Of a DNA stretch of 64,000 nucleotides, positions 46,110 through 58,640 are shown piece by piece. The position numbers were made by a program, and so were the translations under genes. The notes beneath the pieces were generated by a model, which did no database searches, was not told where the DNA came from, and was given only the letters and a program-made list of their open reading frames with translations. Source of the DNA: Zhengitettix transpicula (Eukaryota; Arthropoda; Insecta; Orthoptera; Tetrigidae); the NCBI GenBank assembly GCA_037074705.1, contig CM073590.1, positions 207,000,746 through 207,064,745 of the forward strand, given 5' to 3'. Within the stretch, counting starts at the first letter, position 1; each line of letters begins with the position of its first letter.

Positions 46110-48613
46110 TTGCCTATTATTATTATTATTAATTTTCAAAACAGGTTTAATTTTTTAATTTTAATTAGATATACTATTTATTTAGAGTTGCGTAATGTAA
46201 TACAAGAATCAGCAATTTAACAGTTGACGAAACTGATCGATATGATACAATTGCTGAGAAGAGCAGTTTCAACAGCTTCATTTCTAATTCACTCTACATT
46301 CTATAGTAAATGTTTTAATATATCAATTAATAAAATTATATTTCATATAACCACAATATATTTTATTCAAAAATTCTTCCCTATTTTTAATTCAATACCA
46401 GTGAATAAAAAAATTGTATATATTTTCATACTTTCCGAATATTTATTTCTCTACGGTCTATTATTTTCATTTAATCGACAATTTTCCGTTAAAGGTAAAT
46501 TATATTTCCCTCATTTTACGTTTCCACTTTAAAAGAAGACCATTTTCATTGCGTAAAAACATTAATTTGTTAAAATAACTGCCGCTTCAAGAGACCCGAG
46601 TCGATTTTAAGGTAACTTAAATGTTTCCACAATATATTATTATAAGTACTAAAACATCTTGTTTGTTGCATTGTAATTATTTTTCTAACAAAACGATAGA
46701 TCAATTAGAGTTATGGATAAAACCGGATTAAATGAAATCCACTGTAATAGAAAGAATTGTCGTATTTGTGTTCGCCAGTTGAAATATAAACATAAAAGAG
46801 AATAAATAATAAATGTAATAAAGGAAATATCGGTAACGGAACAAGGACAGTATCTGTAAGTTTTTTAAGAAATGATTTAAAAGAATTGAGCTGAGTTTTG
46901 TGGCTTCATTTCTAATCAATTCAAAAGCATACGCAACCTTAAATTTTTTGAGAGGCGTTGGAATAATTAAGAAACCATTATCTGAACTCGCAATCTAACA
47001 AGTATCTAATGAGAAGTATAGATTTTAAAATTTTGGAATACCAGACCACTTAACGCTTTGATTTAATAAATAATTCCTGTGTTATTAAATCTGCCAGCTT
47101 TGGCGTGTGTCAGGAAAACGGTGTTGAGACAACTCTGGAGATTCCTGGCACACTGCATATGCCAAACATGATAAGAGATACGTGGAATTTCACGTATGTG
47201 CGCAAATACCGACGTTTAAAAATCGTCTTGGAACAGGAAAGCAGTAAGTAACATTTTTACGACACATGATTTACTGAAGAAGTGTGTGCGAGTGTCACAG
47301 TCGTATTAAACGCAGGGATGAAGTCATCGACTATAAGTCAATAAATGAACTGCAATGACCATAGCTACAGTTCTGGCCTTAATTTATACAAATTTTTAAT
47401 AGATTTTACAATACGGCTTATCTGCAGCGAAGCGTATTCTATCCCTATTATATTTTTAGTTTACTGTTTACTGTCAAGCGATAGTATACAGAAAAAGATT
47501 TGCTAGCGACTGAATTATTCGAAGAGTCAACGTTTTTATTGATAGCGTTCAAATTGTTTCTATATACAGATTTAAGTGTAAAATTTAAATAATTTATTTA
47601 ACCTTTCTGTTTTTTCCAAATAAATATAATTTTTAAAGTCAGTAAAAATATTTATATAATATCTGTAATAGATACAGGATAACTTACAAGTTATTTATTC
47701 CTTGACAAATTAATTGTTAAAGCAATGAAATCTTTAGTTTTAGTTCAGGCACCATTTACACATTTTACAGAGGATTTTGAAACTTGCCTGATATTTACAA
47801 CGAAGAATATCGCGCGAATCCATGAGAGGAACATTTTTTTCTTGGAGATGTTTCAAGACAATTAAATTAAAGAAGTAGAAATAAGGTAAGCATATATTTT
47901 GGAAACTTTTATATCTAATGTCACTGAAATGGGTCACTACCGTTTATCAGAATTGAGGTCCTGGCGAAATGATTTCTGGTTGATGATGACTCCGGGCAAT
48001 ACCATAGTCGATGATGCAAAGTACTCAGTTTCACACTTCCATAAATATCACTCGTCTCAAAAGTCTTCTTTGTGCGTGTATTTAATCTACATGACAAATT
48101 CTGAGATCAGTAAACTTGTCCTTACAATTATCGCTTTCCGGCTGTTTTAAACAAGTTACTAGTTTGATAGTCACTGGTCCTTTATATCACCAAAAGTAGT
48201 TTTTTCTTGATCACCACTAGCTGGCGGTTCTTATTGGTGGGTTATTTTGAAATAACAGGGACTGGTTTCTCTCGAAATTCACCAATCGGACGTCAAAACA
48301 ATATTTTTCAATTACAGCCTGGCTCTTAATAAGTCATATCACCAAATTCAGTCCAATAATTTACCTTCCAGACCGGGGGTCACCAATCAGGAGAGCTAAT
48401 TACGCATTTAGAAATTGCTTTGCTAGGTACTTTACCTATCTACCCCTTCTTCTTAAAATTTAAGTTGAAAAGATTTTTTCATAAATTACCACTTTTTATT
48501 TAAATTCATTTTTAAACTTTTTATAAACTTTCTATCCGTGTACCCTACATGATACTCTAAATTCTTCTTTATTATTTCTTGTCCCGAAGACTAAAAACAC
48601 CGCTTATCGTTAT
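46110..48613. other. Unannotated AT-rich stretch
   Basis: No gene or element is recognised. A 102-codon frame at 46224-46532 (plus) is rich in F, I and Y, as expected from AT-rich DNA, and has no motif. In 48180-48400 the word TCACCA recurs about five times at irregular spacing, too weak to call a repeat. Confidence 0.4.
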
Positions 48614-48917
48614 TTACATACAGCGGTTAGTATACTAAATTTAATTTATTTACGAAACATTTTTTTTATCTTTAATTTTTCATCTTAAAAAAATAATTTG
48701 TGGCAATAAAACCAGTTAGAGAATTAATATCACAAGGGAAACATCTAAATTATTTAGAAAATACAGATTAATTCTACAGGTCAAAACTGTATCAGAACTA
48801 ATCTAAAAATATATATGCATTGAAGGTTCTGTATGTACAATCCCCACACGGTTAGTATACTACATTTAATTCATTTACAAAACATTTCTCTATTTTTAAT
48901 TTTTCATCTTAGGAAAG
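48614..48917. repeat. Pair of direct repeats of about 78 bp, 227 bp apart
   Basis: 48614-48692 and 48841-48917 share CGGTTAGTATACTA, ATTTAATTYATTTAC, AAACATTT and TTTTTAATTTTTCATCTTA. The interval between them shows no known element. Confidence 0.8.
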
Positions 48918-49989
48918 TTTATATTCACACCTTAAGGAAATTGATGATTTATAGTTTATGTCTCAATAATAGTGAAAATCGAAACATAATTTATCGCTTT
49001 ATCACCAGCTTACTGCAGGAATGGACAAAACGATGGAGAGATGAAGCGAGGGTCGTCTCTTGGGCAAATTTTTTTATGCTTTCTCCGATGTCGTCCCCGC
49101 CGAGAATGTAACGAAGCTGAGAAATTCCAAAATTAAATTCACAACAGTATTGGGAAAATGAATTCAATTCAATTGTAATCATCGGTTATCTTCTATGCAA
49201 CTTGTTTGTCTACACCTGGTTTGTAGTTCGTCACTGCCATTTGGACGCAATTATCGAGGTGATTGTCAGTCATTCAGCTTGTCTATTTGTTTATTTTAAA
49301 GAAATTCAGGATCATGAAAGCAGATTGGCACAGGTAGCTTGATCTGAAGAAAACCTTCACTTTCTGTGCCACATATAGTATCAATGAATATTTTTCTTTT
49401 GGTAGAAGTAGCCATATATTGTCGGTTATAATTGATTTTAGAATCAAAATATTTTGAAGATCTATTAACTGACTCGTATTCGTTAAAATGTTCAGTCACG
49501 CAGGCAGAAAATTCTTCTACGTTCACTTGTACCAAAGGTGTTGCAGTATATTGAATGAGGAGTGCAATTTTTTGATGTTCTTAAAATGGATATGAAAATG
49601 CACTCTTAAATTGGATATAAATTCTATCACCTTTCAGGACGATGATAATGAGTTTTTCAAGGTTATTCTTAAAAAAATAAACGTCTCACGTCTCCAATTC
49701 TGTCACTTAAAGCTCCAATTTAGTGAAAAATGTTTGTATGTCTGGTATTATTTCGAATAACTTATTTTCATTCACCTGTAATTTGAAATTTGGCCAAAGT
49801 AATGTCACTCATTGTCTCCAAGTTTTATAATAAACTCTTTGAAACAGACGAGAAAACAAAATTAATAACTATGATAACTGAACATAACGGCGATTCCTTA
49901 TTATCTATTTTGTCTACTTTCGCAACATTCCGGAAACACCCGAGCGAGGTACCGTTTGGTGACCCCAGGTCTAGGCAATTTGGATAGGG

Positions 49990-49990
<1 letters not shown>
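48918..49990. other. Unannotated AT-rich stretch
   Basis: Nothing recognised. Short open frames near 49000-49180, 49296-49535 and 49790-49987 lack motifs. Confidence 0.45.

Positions 49991-50066
<76 letters not shown>
49991..50066. repeat. (CA)n(TA)n compound microsatellite
   Basis: About 40 bases of CA repeat followed by about 35 bases of TA repeat, without interruptions. Confidence 0.97.
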
Positions 50067-50068
<2 letters not shown>

Positions 50069-50349
50069 TGCCCACAATAAATACCACCACAAATGATATA
50101 ACGCTCTTTATGAAAATCGGGAAAGACAACATATTCTACTTTATAAGAATCTTTGTTTCTGAGAATCAGTTAATAGAGATTATTTCGTTTGGATTGTTAT
50201 GCAGATAAAATCTGAGAGGAATACTTTTAATAGAGAAAATGGGTAATACTCTGGAAGTTGTTCTCAACACCGGAATATTTTGTGTATGTGTCATTACGGT
50301 CCTTTAAGCAATATAACCTGTGAATTTTTTTCATATTGATTTATTTACG

Positions 50350-50510
50350 GTAGCATCGACAGCTCTGTATATTCGCTCATTTTTTCCTTGACGGGGGACT
50401 GACTTTACGAGAGTTTCTCCCGCGCACACAAACATCCATGTCCTCGCCGGGATTCGAACACGGCACCTCTGTGAGACAGTCACGCTGACCCCTAAACCAC
50501 TGGAGGTCTT
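50350..50510 (-). mobile_element. tRNA-derived SINE
   Basis: On the minus strand: A box TGGTTTAGGGG (50499-50489), then GTCAGCGTGACTGTCTCACA, then the B box TGTTCGAATCC (near 50450-50460), then the body with GAGAAACTCTCG-like and AGAGCTGTCGATGC words. The order and sequence match 9933-10133. The 3' end is at about 50350. Confidence 0.8.
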
Positions 50511-52807
50511 GTGAATTTTGTTTTCACCTTTAATAAGATTTTTTGGTTTATTTTATAATATTTGTTAAATGTGGATAAACCATGATTCCTTTTCTTGGTG
50601 AATAATTGGGTTTACTTTCTGGCATGGATTTTCGTTGTGTTGTGGATAAGGTCCGGCAAATAAATATTAAATGCACCTTGCACTAAATTAATATCGGAGT
50701 CGAATTTGATGAGCACAGTTAATGTAACTATTAAATAAATTTGTATTAGACAGAAATATACTTATAGTTTTATGAAAAATAAATCTGGAGTCGTCAAATT
50801 GTTTTTATTTTTGGTTTTAAAGAACGGAAGTGAAGCGAAAGAAGGGCCACGCTAACTGATTTGAGCACGTAATCGTCTCGTGCCACTCTCATTGGTATTG
50901 CGCTAAGAGCGCAAACCTTCAAAAGCGAAGGTCAGGGTGGTTAGAGTCGAGCCCGCATCCGCCCGATTATTTTGCACCTGAAATAAATATGGACGAGAAG
51001 CGCTTTGGATGAAGGATTTATTCCAAGCTAAGTACGAGGCGAAGGTCTGCGTCCGTTTTGTATTGGAAGAGAAATATCCCACACATCTCATATCTGCAAG
51101 ATAGTGAATTTTAATTTTGTAGCCGAAGATCTCTTCGATGGTTGCGCCAAGGCGCCAACTCCAGGTGGAGGCGTGAGTGATCTCGCAGGCACCTATCTGG
51201 TGGACGTTGCTCCAGTTAGCAACCTTTGGGGTGCCCCAGAACAGATCCCTCCTCTTTTATTATCTGGATGTAGCGACCTCGGTGGCGAGTTGAGCTTCTC
51301 CGTATGTGACGCAACGTTCAACTCCAGAGCTGATCGAATCCACGTGCGCTAATTCGTCCTTTGACTCATGCCGCACTTAATCGGGTTAAATGAGAAACAA
51401 GTCCATCCAACTTACTCTCATTAAATTTAAAATTTTAACAACGATTTCGTGCTGCGGCTAGTCCCAGTCAACCGAATAATTGTTTGAATTACAGAATTAT
51501 ATGATTTAAAATTGAATGGTCGCCGAGGTTGATATTTATTTGAAATTATTTACCTCTGCGATTCGTCACAATATTACGCTTCGTTAATATTAATTCAATA
51601 TAATTCGGAGAGAGAAAAAATTCAAAAAAGTTAATATTTTCAAATATTATCATCAGAAATTATATTTTATTATTCGGTCCTCAATACTCAACTATCCATT
51701 CCAATATATTTGTGTCAAACTCCAAAAATCCCTTAATATGACCGTTAAAAGGTGGAAATATTAGCCATGACTCGACGAGGACTTAAGGACATTGATCATC
51801 AATATTGTTAAATTATCAATGAATGGGGTTATTTTGTTTATTACTCGATGGTAATGAAGTATAATTTCACTCGAAGTGTGATAATTGAAGGCCTTATTGT
51901 TTTTATTCTCAGAATTATATTGTGCGGTCATAAAGTTAAATAAGTATTTAGACGCTTGCAGGATACAGGTAAAAGGATTTAACAAGTGCTATAAATTAAA
52001 GATTAATAAATAAAAGCTTAAATAGCCAAGTTGCAGCGCATATGAGTTTATATCTGCCTGATGCACCGCCCACTACAACGCAAGGTTACTCCAGCTCACC
52101 TTCCTTGACCTGAAGTCCAATAAAAACTAGTCTATAACCTCTAGTAAACAGGAAATAATTCACGCGTTCAATTGCTAAATCTGCAATTACAACAACCGTA
52201 AAGGGAAAACATACGCAACTTGATATTGCATGAGTACATTTTGTATTTCCAGTAAACGCTTGTTGTCCCTAACTGGTTTTTAATAAATTACAAGAAACTA
52301 TATTTCCAACACGTCAATGGGTATTTGATGGCTAAATCAATACTATACTGGATAAAATTCCATTATCTGCAGCTGGAGAATTGTAACGGCAATTTTGTCA
52401 CGTTACAGTACCGTCATTAATCCGTAACGGCTACAGACCGGTTTTCTTTTTGTGAAATGTGCTGACAGAATGCAATATTACTTCTAAACATTTGAATGAT
52501 GATTATTATTTCGGAATTTAATACATTTCTATGATTACTATTATGTGAACTATTCTAGTATTATTCGATTTATCATATACTATTAATTCAGTAATCTATT
52601 TTTACCGATATCTATATGTTGTACAATGAAATAAATCTGAGAGGGAAAAATTAGAAAAGTTCATTCCTTCACGAAAAAACAACAGGTGTTTCCTAATTCT
52701 TCACCGCTATATTTATTTATGTTTTTTTAAAGTATTCCCTAGCAAATCACAAATAAGAACATAATGTCTCGTAATGTTAATTAACAAATAATAATTTTTA
52801 TATCTGT
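50511..52807. other. Unannotated stretch
   Basis: A GC-richer block lies at about 50820-51370. It includes an open frame of 82 codons (51104-51352, plus) with no recognised domain and a GTGAGT word near 51174 that could be a splice donor. It could be an exon or an old repeat; nothing decides. The rest is AT-rich and featureless. Confidence 0.35.
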
Positions 52808-53240
52808 TACTTAAGGATAACTAAGGTTCCCACATGCCGAGGCACCGCGGTCTGTTTTGAGAGGTGTATGTTCCGGGGGTTGCAGATCTTGGGCATTCGG
52901 TAAGAGTTGTCCTCTATTCCTATTGGAATAGTCGGCCAGCTGCCTCCTAAACTGGCCAAGGCATGGCGAGGGGTAAGCTGCGACCCCACAGCAAACCCCT
53001 CTTTCCGGCATCGGAAGGGCGTGGAACAAGTACGAAATGCCCGACCTACCTGATGCAGGTTTTATAGGGTTTGTCCTGCATTACTTTTAGGCGAATGCCG
53101 GGTAGGATCCTTAAACTATAGCCCGGGGGCCCTAGTTAACCCTTGGCTACCGTCATCCACCCTTCCGCATTCCCCCTTTTAAATCCTTTCCTATGGCATA
53201 AGAGGGGAGTTGCCACTATGTAGCCTGTCTACACCCCAAA
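52808..53240 (+). mobile_element. Family A retroposon, 5'-shortened
   Basis: It starts at AACTAAGGTTCCCACATGCC and runs through the full GC-rich body. The 3' end is ACTATGTAGCCTGTCTACACC followed by CCAAAAAAAA, lacking the GGATTACCCT block. A Penelope remnant follows 90 bp downstream. Confidence 0.8.
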
Positions 53241-53328
53241 AAAAAGGTTAATTTTAAACTGTGCTTAAGTGTCCCAAAAAAATTATTTATTTATTGGATG
53301 GTGTCGATTTAATGTTTAAATGAATAAT

Positions 53329-53423
53329 CTTCTTTACAAAATTAATTGTAAATATTCTAATGTTGTTATATTGGCCGAACAAAATTCTCCTTAACTCGAA
53401 TTAATGAACATAAAAACATTTGA
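53329..53423 (+). pseudogene. Penelope-like GIY-YIG endonuclease fragment
   Basis: The frame from 53332 reads LYKINCKYSNV. After a frame change near 53365, the frame from 53367 reads YIGRTKFSLTRINEHKNI and stops at TGA 53421-53423. The Cys-containing lead, YIGRT, the conserved Arg (TRI) and the EHKN end are the hallmark of the Penelope-like GIY-YIG domain. It is distinct in sequence from the two fragments at 12-13 kb. The frameshift shows it is dead. Confidence 0.75.
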
Positions 53424-54800
53424 AATTTAACATCCAAAAATATCTGGTTGAACAAAAACATATTCATTTAAGAAAACATAATTTTTTTAATTAGTTTGAG
53501 TTGACGATTGCATATATTTTACCAGATTGATGAACGTATTGTTGATCCAATAATTCTATCATTAATTTAAGAAATTGTGCTAATAATTAAAATAGAATTA
53601 ATGATTACTTGTTGTTGTTTTCTAAAAATGTTATTTCTATGGGTATTTAAAATTATACAATACGCTTAGCAGCTGTATAAATGTAAGTCATTAACGTCGC
53701 ATCGATTGTGCAAATCGCACTGTGGAATTTAAGTTCCTCTACAGTTCATATAATAATTAATATTCCATACATTTTTCCAAAATGGTATTAAAAATTATCA
53801 TGTTTGCAAACTTTTGTTTCCTTGGAATTTTGAGATTACGAATTTCAAATTAGATCATTTAATTGAATTTTACAACTCACGAGGATTTTCCAAAACATTT
53901 TCATTTGTAATGCATCGTTTTTCTTCCTAAATAAGGCCAGTATGTTTGGTTTCACTTCATAAACAAGGAATATCGTACAAAAAATAATGTATTACCACTG
54001 TCAGCAGACTTCAAAACTTGAAGTTCAGATATATATCAGCTCAAAATATATTGAAATACTTCCTGGAGAAATTTAGTAACGGTACGTGGGACACATACGC
54101 CACCCTCTCGACTCTAAGGTCATAATTATATCGGGATTAAGTTTCACGTAACCTCGAGTGTGGGCGTCACAGAACACGCCTCCTACGCACGGTTCATCGC
54201 ATTCATCCGGAGGAGTCCCAAATGTTGCAGAGCCGAGAGACTCTGAAACGGACAAATCCAACCTTGATCGATCTCAATGCCAGAGCCATTAGTTGCATCA
54301 CGGGGATTTCCCGAATGGAGGTAATAATGAGCGAGCAATGTTTCAAATCTGTCAAATTTCTCACCTTTGAGCGTGGTGGAACAATGAAACCAAGTTTGAA
54401 CTTTACATCAAAGTTTTGTACATATTAATTTAATTTTTTAAATATCACACAATATGTATTTGTTACTCATATTATCTAAAAGTATTTTCTGAACGAAGGT
54501 CAATATAAACTCTGTTTTGATGTCAACTAGTGTCTGTGGTTGTGGTTAAGTGCATATGATCTTTAACAAAAAATTAAATTATCAGCTAAGTTTAGAAAGG
54601 ACAATTATAATTCTACAAACTTTTGGTTTATTACTACCTCAGTTAAATCAATTTGATTGTACGAACTGAAACTGTGGTTTTATGTAATTGTTTCTGAAAA
54701 TTTCCGACCCCTTGTATACTTGCAGATGTCAAAATTCAGATTTAATAGTAGCAAATGGCCAACAATCAGAGAATTTACATAGAATACATAATTTAAAATT
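53424..54800. other. Unannotated AT-rich stretch
   Basis: Nothing recognised. A GC-richer patch lies at 54080-54330 with no motif in its frames. Confidence 0.45.
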
Positions 54801-55225
54801 CATCGTAACGTTCCTTCCCTTTGTTAAGGGACGTCTTCAGACGGTATCTAAAACTATTTCAGAAATAATAAAAAGATTTAATCCCAAATGGAATACATTA
54901 AGTGATATCTTGATACTTACATTATTAATGAAGCAATTTATTTACCAATTAAAGCAAATTAATTCAGTTACAAGAATATAAACTCTGGGAAGTGTTGTAT
55001 TGACATGGTTTACTCTTATCTCAGCCATGAAAGTTGATAAATTGTTTATTAAAATTTAAACATTAGAATATTTGTAAATTGTTTCTTTAATAATGTGAGT
55101 AACAATATTACACTTAATTTATTTATTAGTTTGTAATTTAATCTTTTTATTGTTTTATTATATTTTCCAGATAATTTTAGAAAACGTCTGAAGATATCCC
55201 TAATTAGAGGGAATAAACGTTAAGT
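54801..55225. repeat. Inverted pair of hammerhead-like units
   Basis: The minus-strand unit (54840-54805) is CGTCTGAAGACG, then a perfect hairpin TCCCTT/AAGGGA, then AGGAACGTTACG. The plus-strand unit (55185-55222) is CGTCTGAAGATA, then TCCC/GGGA, then ATAAACGTTAAG. They are clearly homologous, about 340 bp apart, in opposite orientation. The CTGAAGA strand is intact in both. The GAAAC strand reads GGAAC and TAAAC, so both are probably decayed. Confidence 0.65.
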
Positions 55226-57910
55226 ATTTTTGTTAGTGTTTTGAATGTTTCTAAATAAATTTTCTGACTGTTGGCAATGTTCTACGAACTTAAATTTAAT
55301 ATAAGTCAGACATTGTTTTAATTATTAAGTTTAATTTTTGTACTCGTTCCGTCACTGTGATTATAAATTCTGCATAAGTGAATAATGACGCTGTTTCCAG
55401 GAAGCTCTGTCTCACTTTATCATAATTTCTTCTTCAAGTCTACGTACTGGTATTGAAGGATTAAAAAATTACTATAATTGGAAGGAATAAAATATTGGTC
55501 GAGAAGACGAGTTGTTGAGAAGAAGCGAGATAAATTGCTGTTCTATAAATTACTGACGGGTTAACTGATATGGTGAAGAGAGAAATGAAGCTGTGTACAT
55601 TGCAATTTTTTTAATCTTTATTAATTGATTATCAGAATTTAGCATTCTATTATCGTTGACAGGAAACTCTCCAGTGAGTGGTTGGTACTTTGATGCCGAT
55701 GGAAACACAGAATCACAACATCCATACCCTCGACGGGTTTCCAACTCGGAACCACAGTTGTGCGATGAAATGACTCTGAAAAGTACGCCACAGCCATTCT
55801 AATATTCTGACGCATTTATTGCACGTATGCAGTGTGCGCAGTGAACGTTTTGATGCCGCGGGCTGCTGCGCCTGTGGGCATGCAACCCACCACACACTTC
55901 ACGAAGGACACCGTCAATGAGACAAGCGAAACAATTAAACGTGATCTGTAAATGTCATCACGTACTACTATAGAGCATACCATGAAAATCATTTTCAACA
56001 AAACGGAAGAAATATTCCTATAACACATATGAAAATGCTTCATAAAAGATGTAGAATGATGTGAGGTGAAATTGAGTCTCTAATTAAATATTGTCCGTTT
56101 TCAACCAAGGTTTATTAGAAAATTGAATAATGCCTATAAAATAATATATAAATAATGTATTTGTTGTGCTAAAAGTTTCAGTTGATAAATAATACCTTTT
56201 ATAAGAAAAAACAATCCGTATTCATATTTTTTTGAAATTAGATAAATAAATTGGTGGCTGTTTTATCTTTTACGAGATAGAAATTAGTAGATTATATTCT
56301 ATTTATTTTTTAACTGAAATTCCTGTGTTTACGCCTCTTAATATACAATTATTTTGCTTTTAGTCCCTCATAGAGAATTGTGTTCCCCGTACCTGCAACT
56401 TCGAGAAGGTAGACTGCTAACTGTAAGCTTCTTATCCCCTATTTACCTGGGGGACGTTTTAAGCCATTGCGTGACTTGCTTACAGTATTATGCGAGGTGC
56501 AAGCTGATTAAGAATTAAGGTTCAAGCCAACTAGACCATCAAGAGATTTCAAACTTCACGATCATTCTTAAATTGAACAAGAAAGTTTATATTGGTGGAT
56601 TGAAGCTAGATCCTGTTCATTATTGAGATGTTATTTTAGGCAACGTTAACATAATTATTAAATTACAAGTAATGGTGTATAAAATAATATTTATTACCGA
56701 ATTTTTCGTTTTGAAGTCCGTAATCATTAAGTTGCGTAAGGTAAGCTTCTCTCCTATTGTTTCAGGAGGACCATGAAAAAACATTTCAGCATAGATATAA
56801 CTTACAGATTTTACATTCTGGACAAAAATAAATAATTTTTGCGAAATTATGTATTTTTTCAAAAATACATCTAAATTTCACTACAAAAATTTTTGAAATT
56901 CCGAATTATACTTCGATTAATATAAGAAGCTATTTGACGTTTAGTTCCCTGTAGGGATGTGACCTTAAATTTACCAATTATAACGGACAAAATTAAGGGC
57001 ACGCCATGCACTGTTGCCGAATAATCACATTATGTATTTTCTTTTTGCAGTCAACAAGTATCAAAGTCTTTTTAGAATGATGTTGAGACGCGATACATCT
57101 CTGAAAAATTATAATTTCTCGCAACAGCGCGAGATTGAAGATAAAAGCGACACAGACGTAGTGAAATCTTTCCTCTTCAAAACAGTGGTGATATGGCGAA
57201 CTTTCGTGTGACCAATATTCTGTACAGTTATATATATATATAATGTAGAAATGTTACGTACCAGACGATTTCCGACCACATGCAGTGTGGTTTCCTGCGC
57301 GGAAACAACGCCTTCCTCTACGCAGAAACGTCAATGAACTTTTCGTTTTTAATCTATGTATAAATTACGTCTCGTTTCAGGTAATGATACAAATACTTTT
57401 GTCGGTAATCTGCGTCTTTCATCCGTCGAAGTATTAGTTAATGAACGTTTCACCACCTTCGATCGTTGTCGTTATGTTTTACTACCCGCAATACCTGCGC
57501 TTCACTGCGGTATTTCTAAAAACAAATTAACGTAAAATCATTATTTACTACGTGAAAATGTAAAACACTATTATTCCAATCGTACATAAGTATATCTTAA
57601 TCTATTTTAGTGACTTCATATTTCTTCTTTGACAATTCATACCCTTGCATAATATCCACATTCAAATGGTATTCATTCATAGACGATTCAGTTATTCGAA
57701 GATATTGAATGAAATGTGTTTTAACTTTCTCAGAACTTTAGACTAGAAACTAGGCAAACTATTTAGACTATTTTGTATATTTCTATAGTAGAAATATAAA
57801 TATGAAAATTGTTCTGAGCTTTTTTCTCGTTCAAACGAACCGACAATCTATTAGCGTATTAGTTATACAGATTCTGCAAATGTGGGCACTTTTAATTTAA
57901 TTCTGCATTA
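55226..57910. other. Unannotated stretch
   Basis: No gene or repeat is recognised. A moderately GC-richer patch at 55680-55930 has overlapping short frames without motifs. Confidence 0.45.
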
Positions 57911-58123
57911 TTTATTTATTTGTCACGAACTTTTGTCCATTTTACATTAATAAAGATCATACAGTATACGTGTTAAATCGAAATTAGATTTACAATACGT
58001 AATCAAATATTTTTAAATAATAATTCGTAAATCAAAATCTTATCTTTAAGGAATATTAATAATCCAGAAAATATTAAATTAAATAAATATCCAAAGCATT
58101 AACAAATTTTGACATTCTCATTA
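57911..58123 (+). repeat. Interspersed repeat U, copy 2
   Basis: It is homologous, in opposite orientation, to 25050-25260 (see the shared words given there). It lies about 180 bp upstream of a LINE tail, so U may be part of the same LINE 3' region. Confidence 0.7.
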
Positions 58124-58299
58124 TGGGATTGCTTTACATTGCTTTACCACAAACCAATATTTCAATCTAGATGTTCTAGAAGCAACCCTAAAATTCAATT
58201 TATCAATTTAATCGACGCAATAAATGAACATAAAATGAATGAAAATAGAAGATTAACATACGTATCATTTATTAAATTACTGTTATATTAATATCTTTA

Positions 58300-58440
58300 A
58301 CGTTGTTTTAATTTTTTTTTGTGAAGTACAATATTTGTTATTTAAACTTTGTATTTGTAATAATTTATTATTATTTTTTAATCTTATATAATGACGTATC
58401 CTTTTTCCTCGACCGAGGAGTAATGGAATGAATAATAAAT
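58300..58440 (+). mobile_element. LINE 3' tail, diverged copy
   Basis: The end GACGTATCC...GAGGAGTAATGGAATGAATAA then AATCAAA resembles 39725-39780 (GACGTGTC...GAGGACTAATGGAGTAAC then AAATCAAA). The upstream AT-rich part is also similar. It meets a minus-strand RT remnant tail to tail. Confidence 0.55.
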
Positions 58441-58442
58441 CA

Positions 58443-58635
58443 AAATATTCAATGCTGTAGCAATATCTTTATATTTATGGTTTGTAAATGGGTCTGTCAA
58501 ATTCATTCTATAAGACAAGATTCTAAAAAAATTATGTTGCACGTTTTCATTTTTCTTGATACATATATTTGTGACGGGTGACCGAAATATAGATCCAAAA
58601 ACTAATATTGGTTTCACCAACGATATATATAACAT
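58443..58635 (-). pseudogene. Jockey/CR1-like LINE RT fragment
   Basis: The minus-strand frame reads YISLVKPILVFGSIFRSP, then KNENVQHNFFRILSYRMN, then YKDIATALNI. This is the thumb segment (SLVRPILEYGS.IW.P...IE.VQ..F.R) seen also at about 40440-40280. Catalytic parts are absent. It is cut at about 58443, right where the opposite-strand LINE tail ends. Confidence 0.75.
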
Positions 58636-58640
58636 TTTAA

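Noticed and set aside
46224..46532. Membrane protein-like frame (102 codons rich in F, I, Y)
   Set aside because: The composition is what AT-rich noise gives. There is no motif and no repeat partner.
48180..48400. Tandem repeat based on TCACCA words
   Set aside because: Spacing is irregular and the sequence between the words is not similar.
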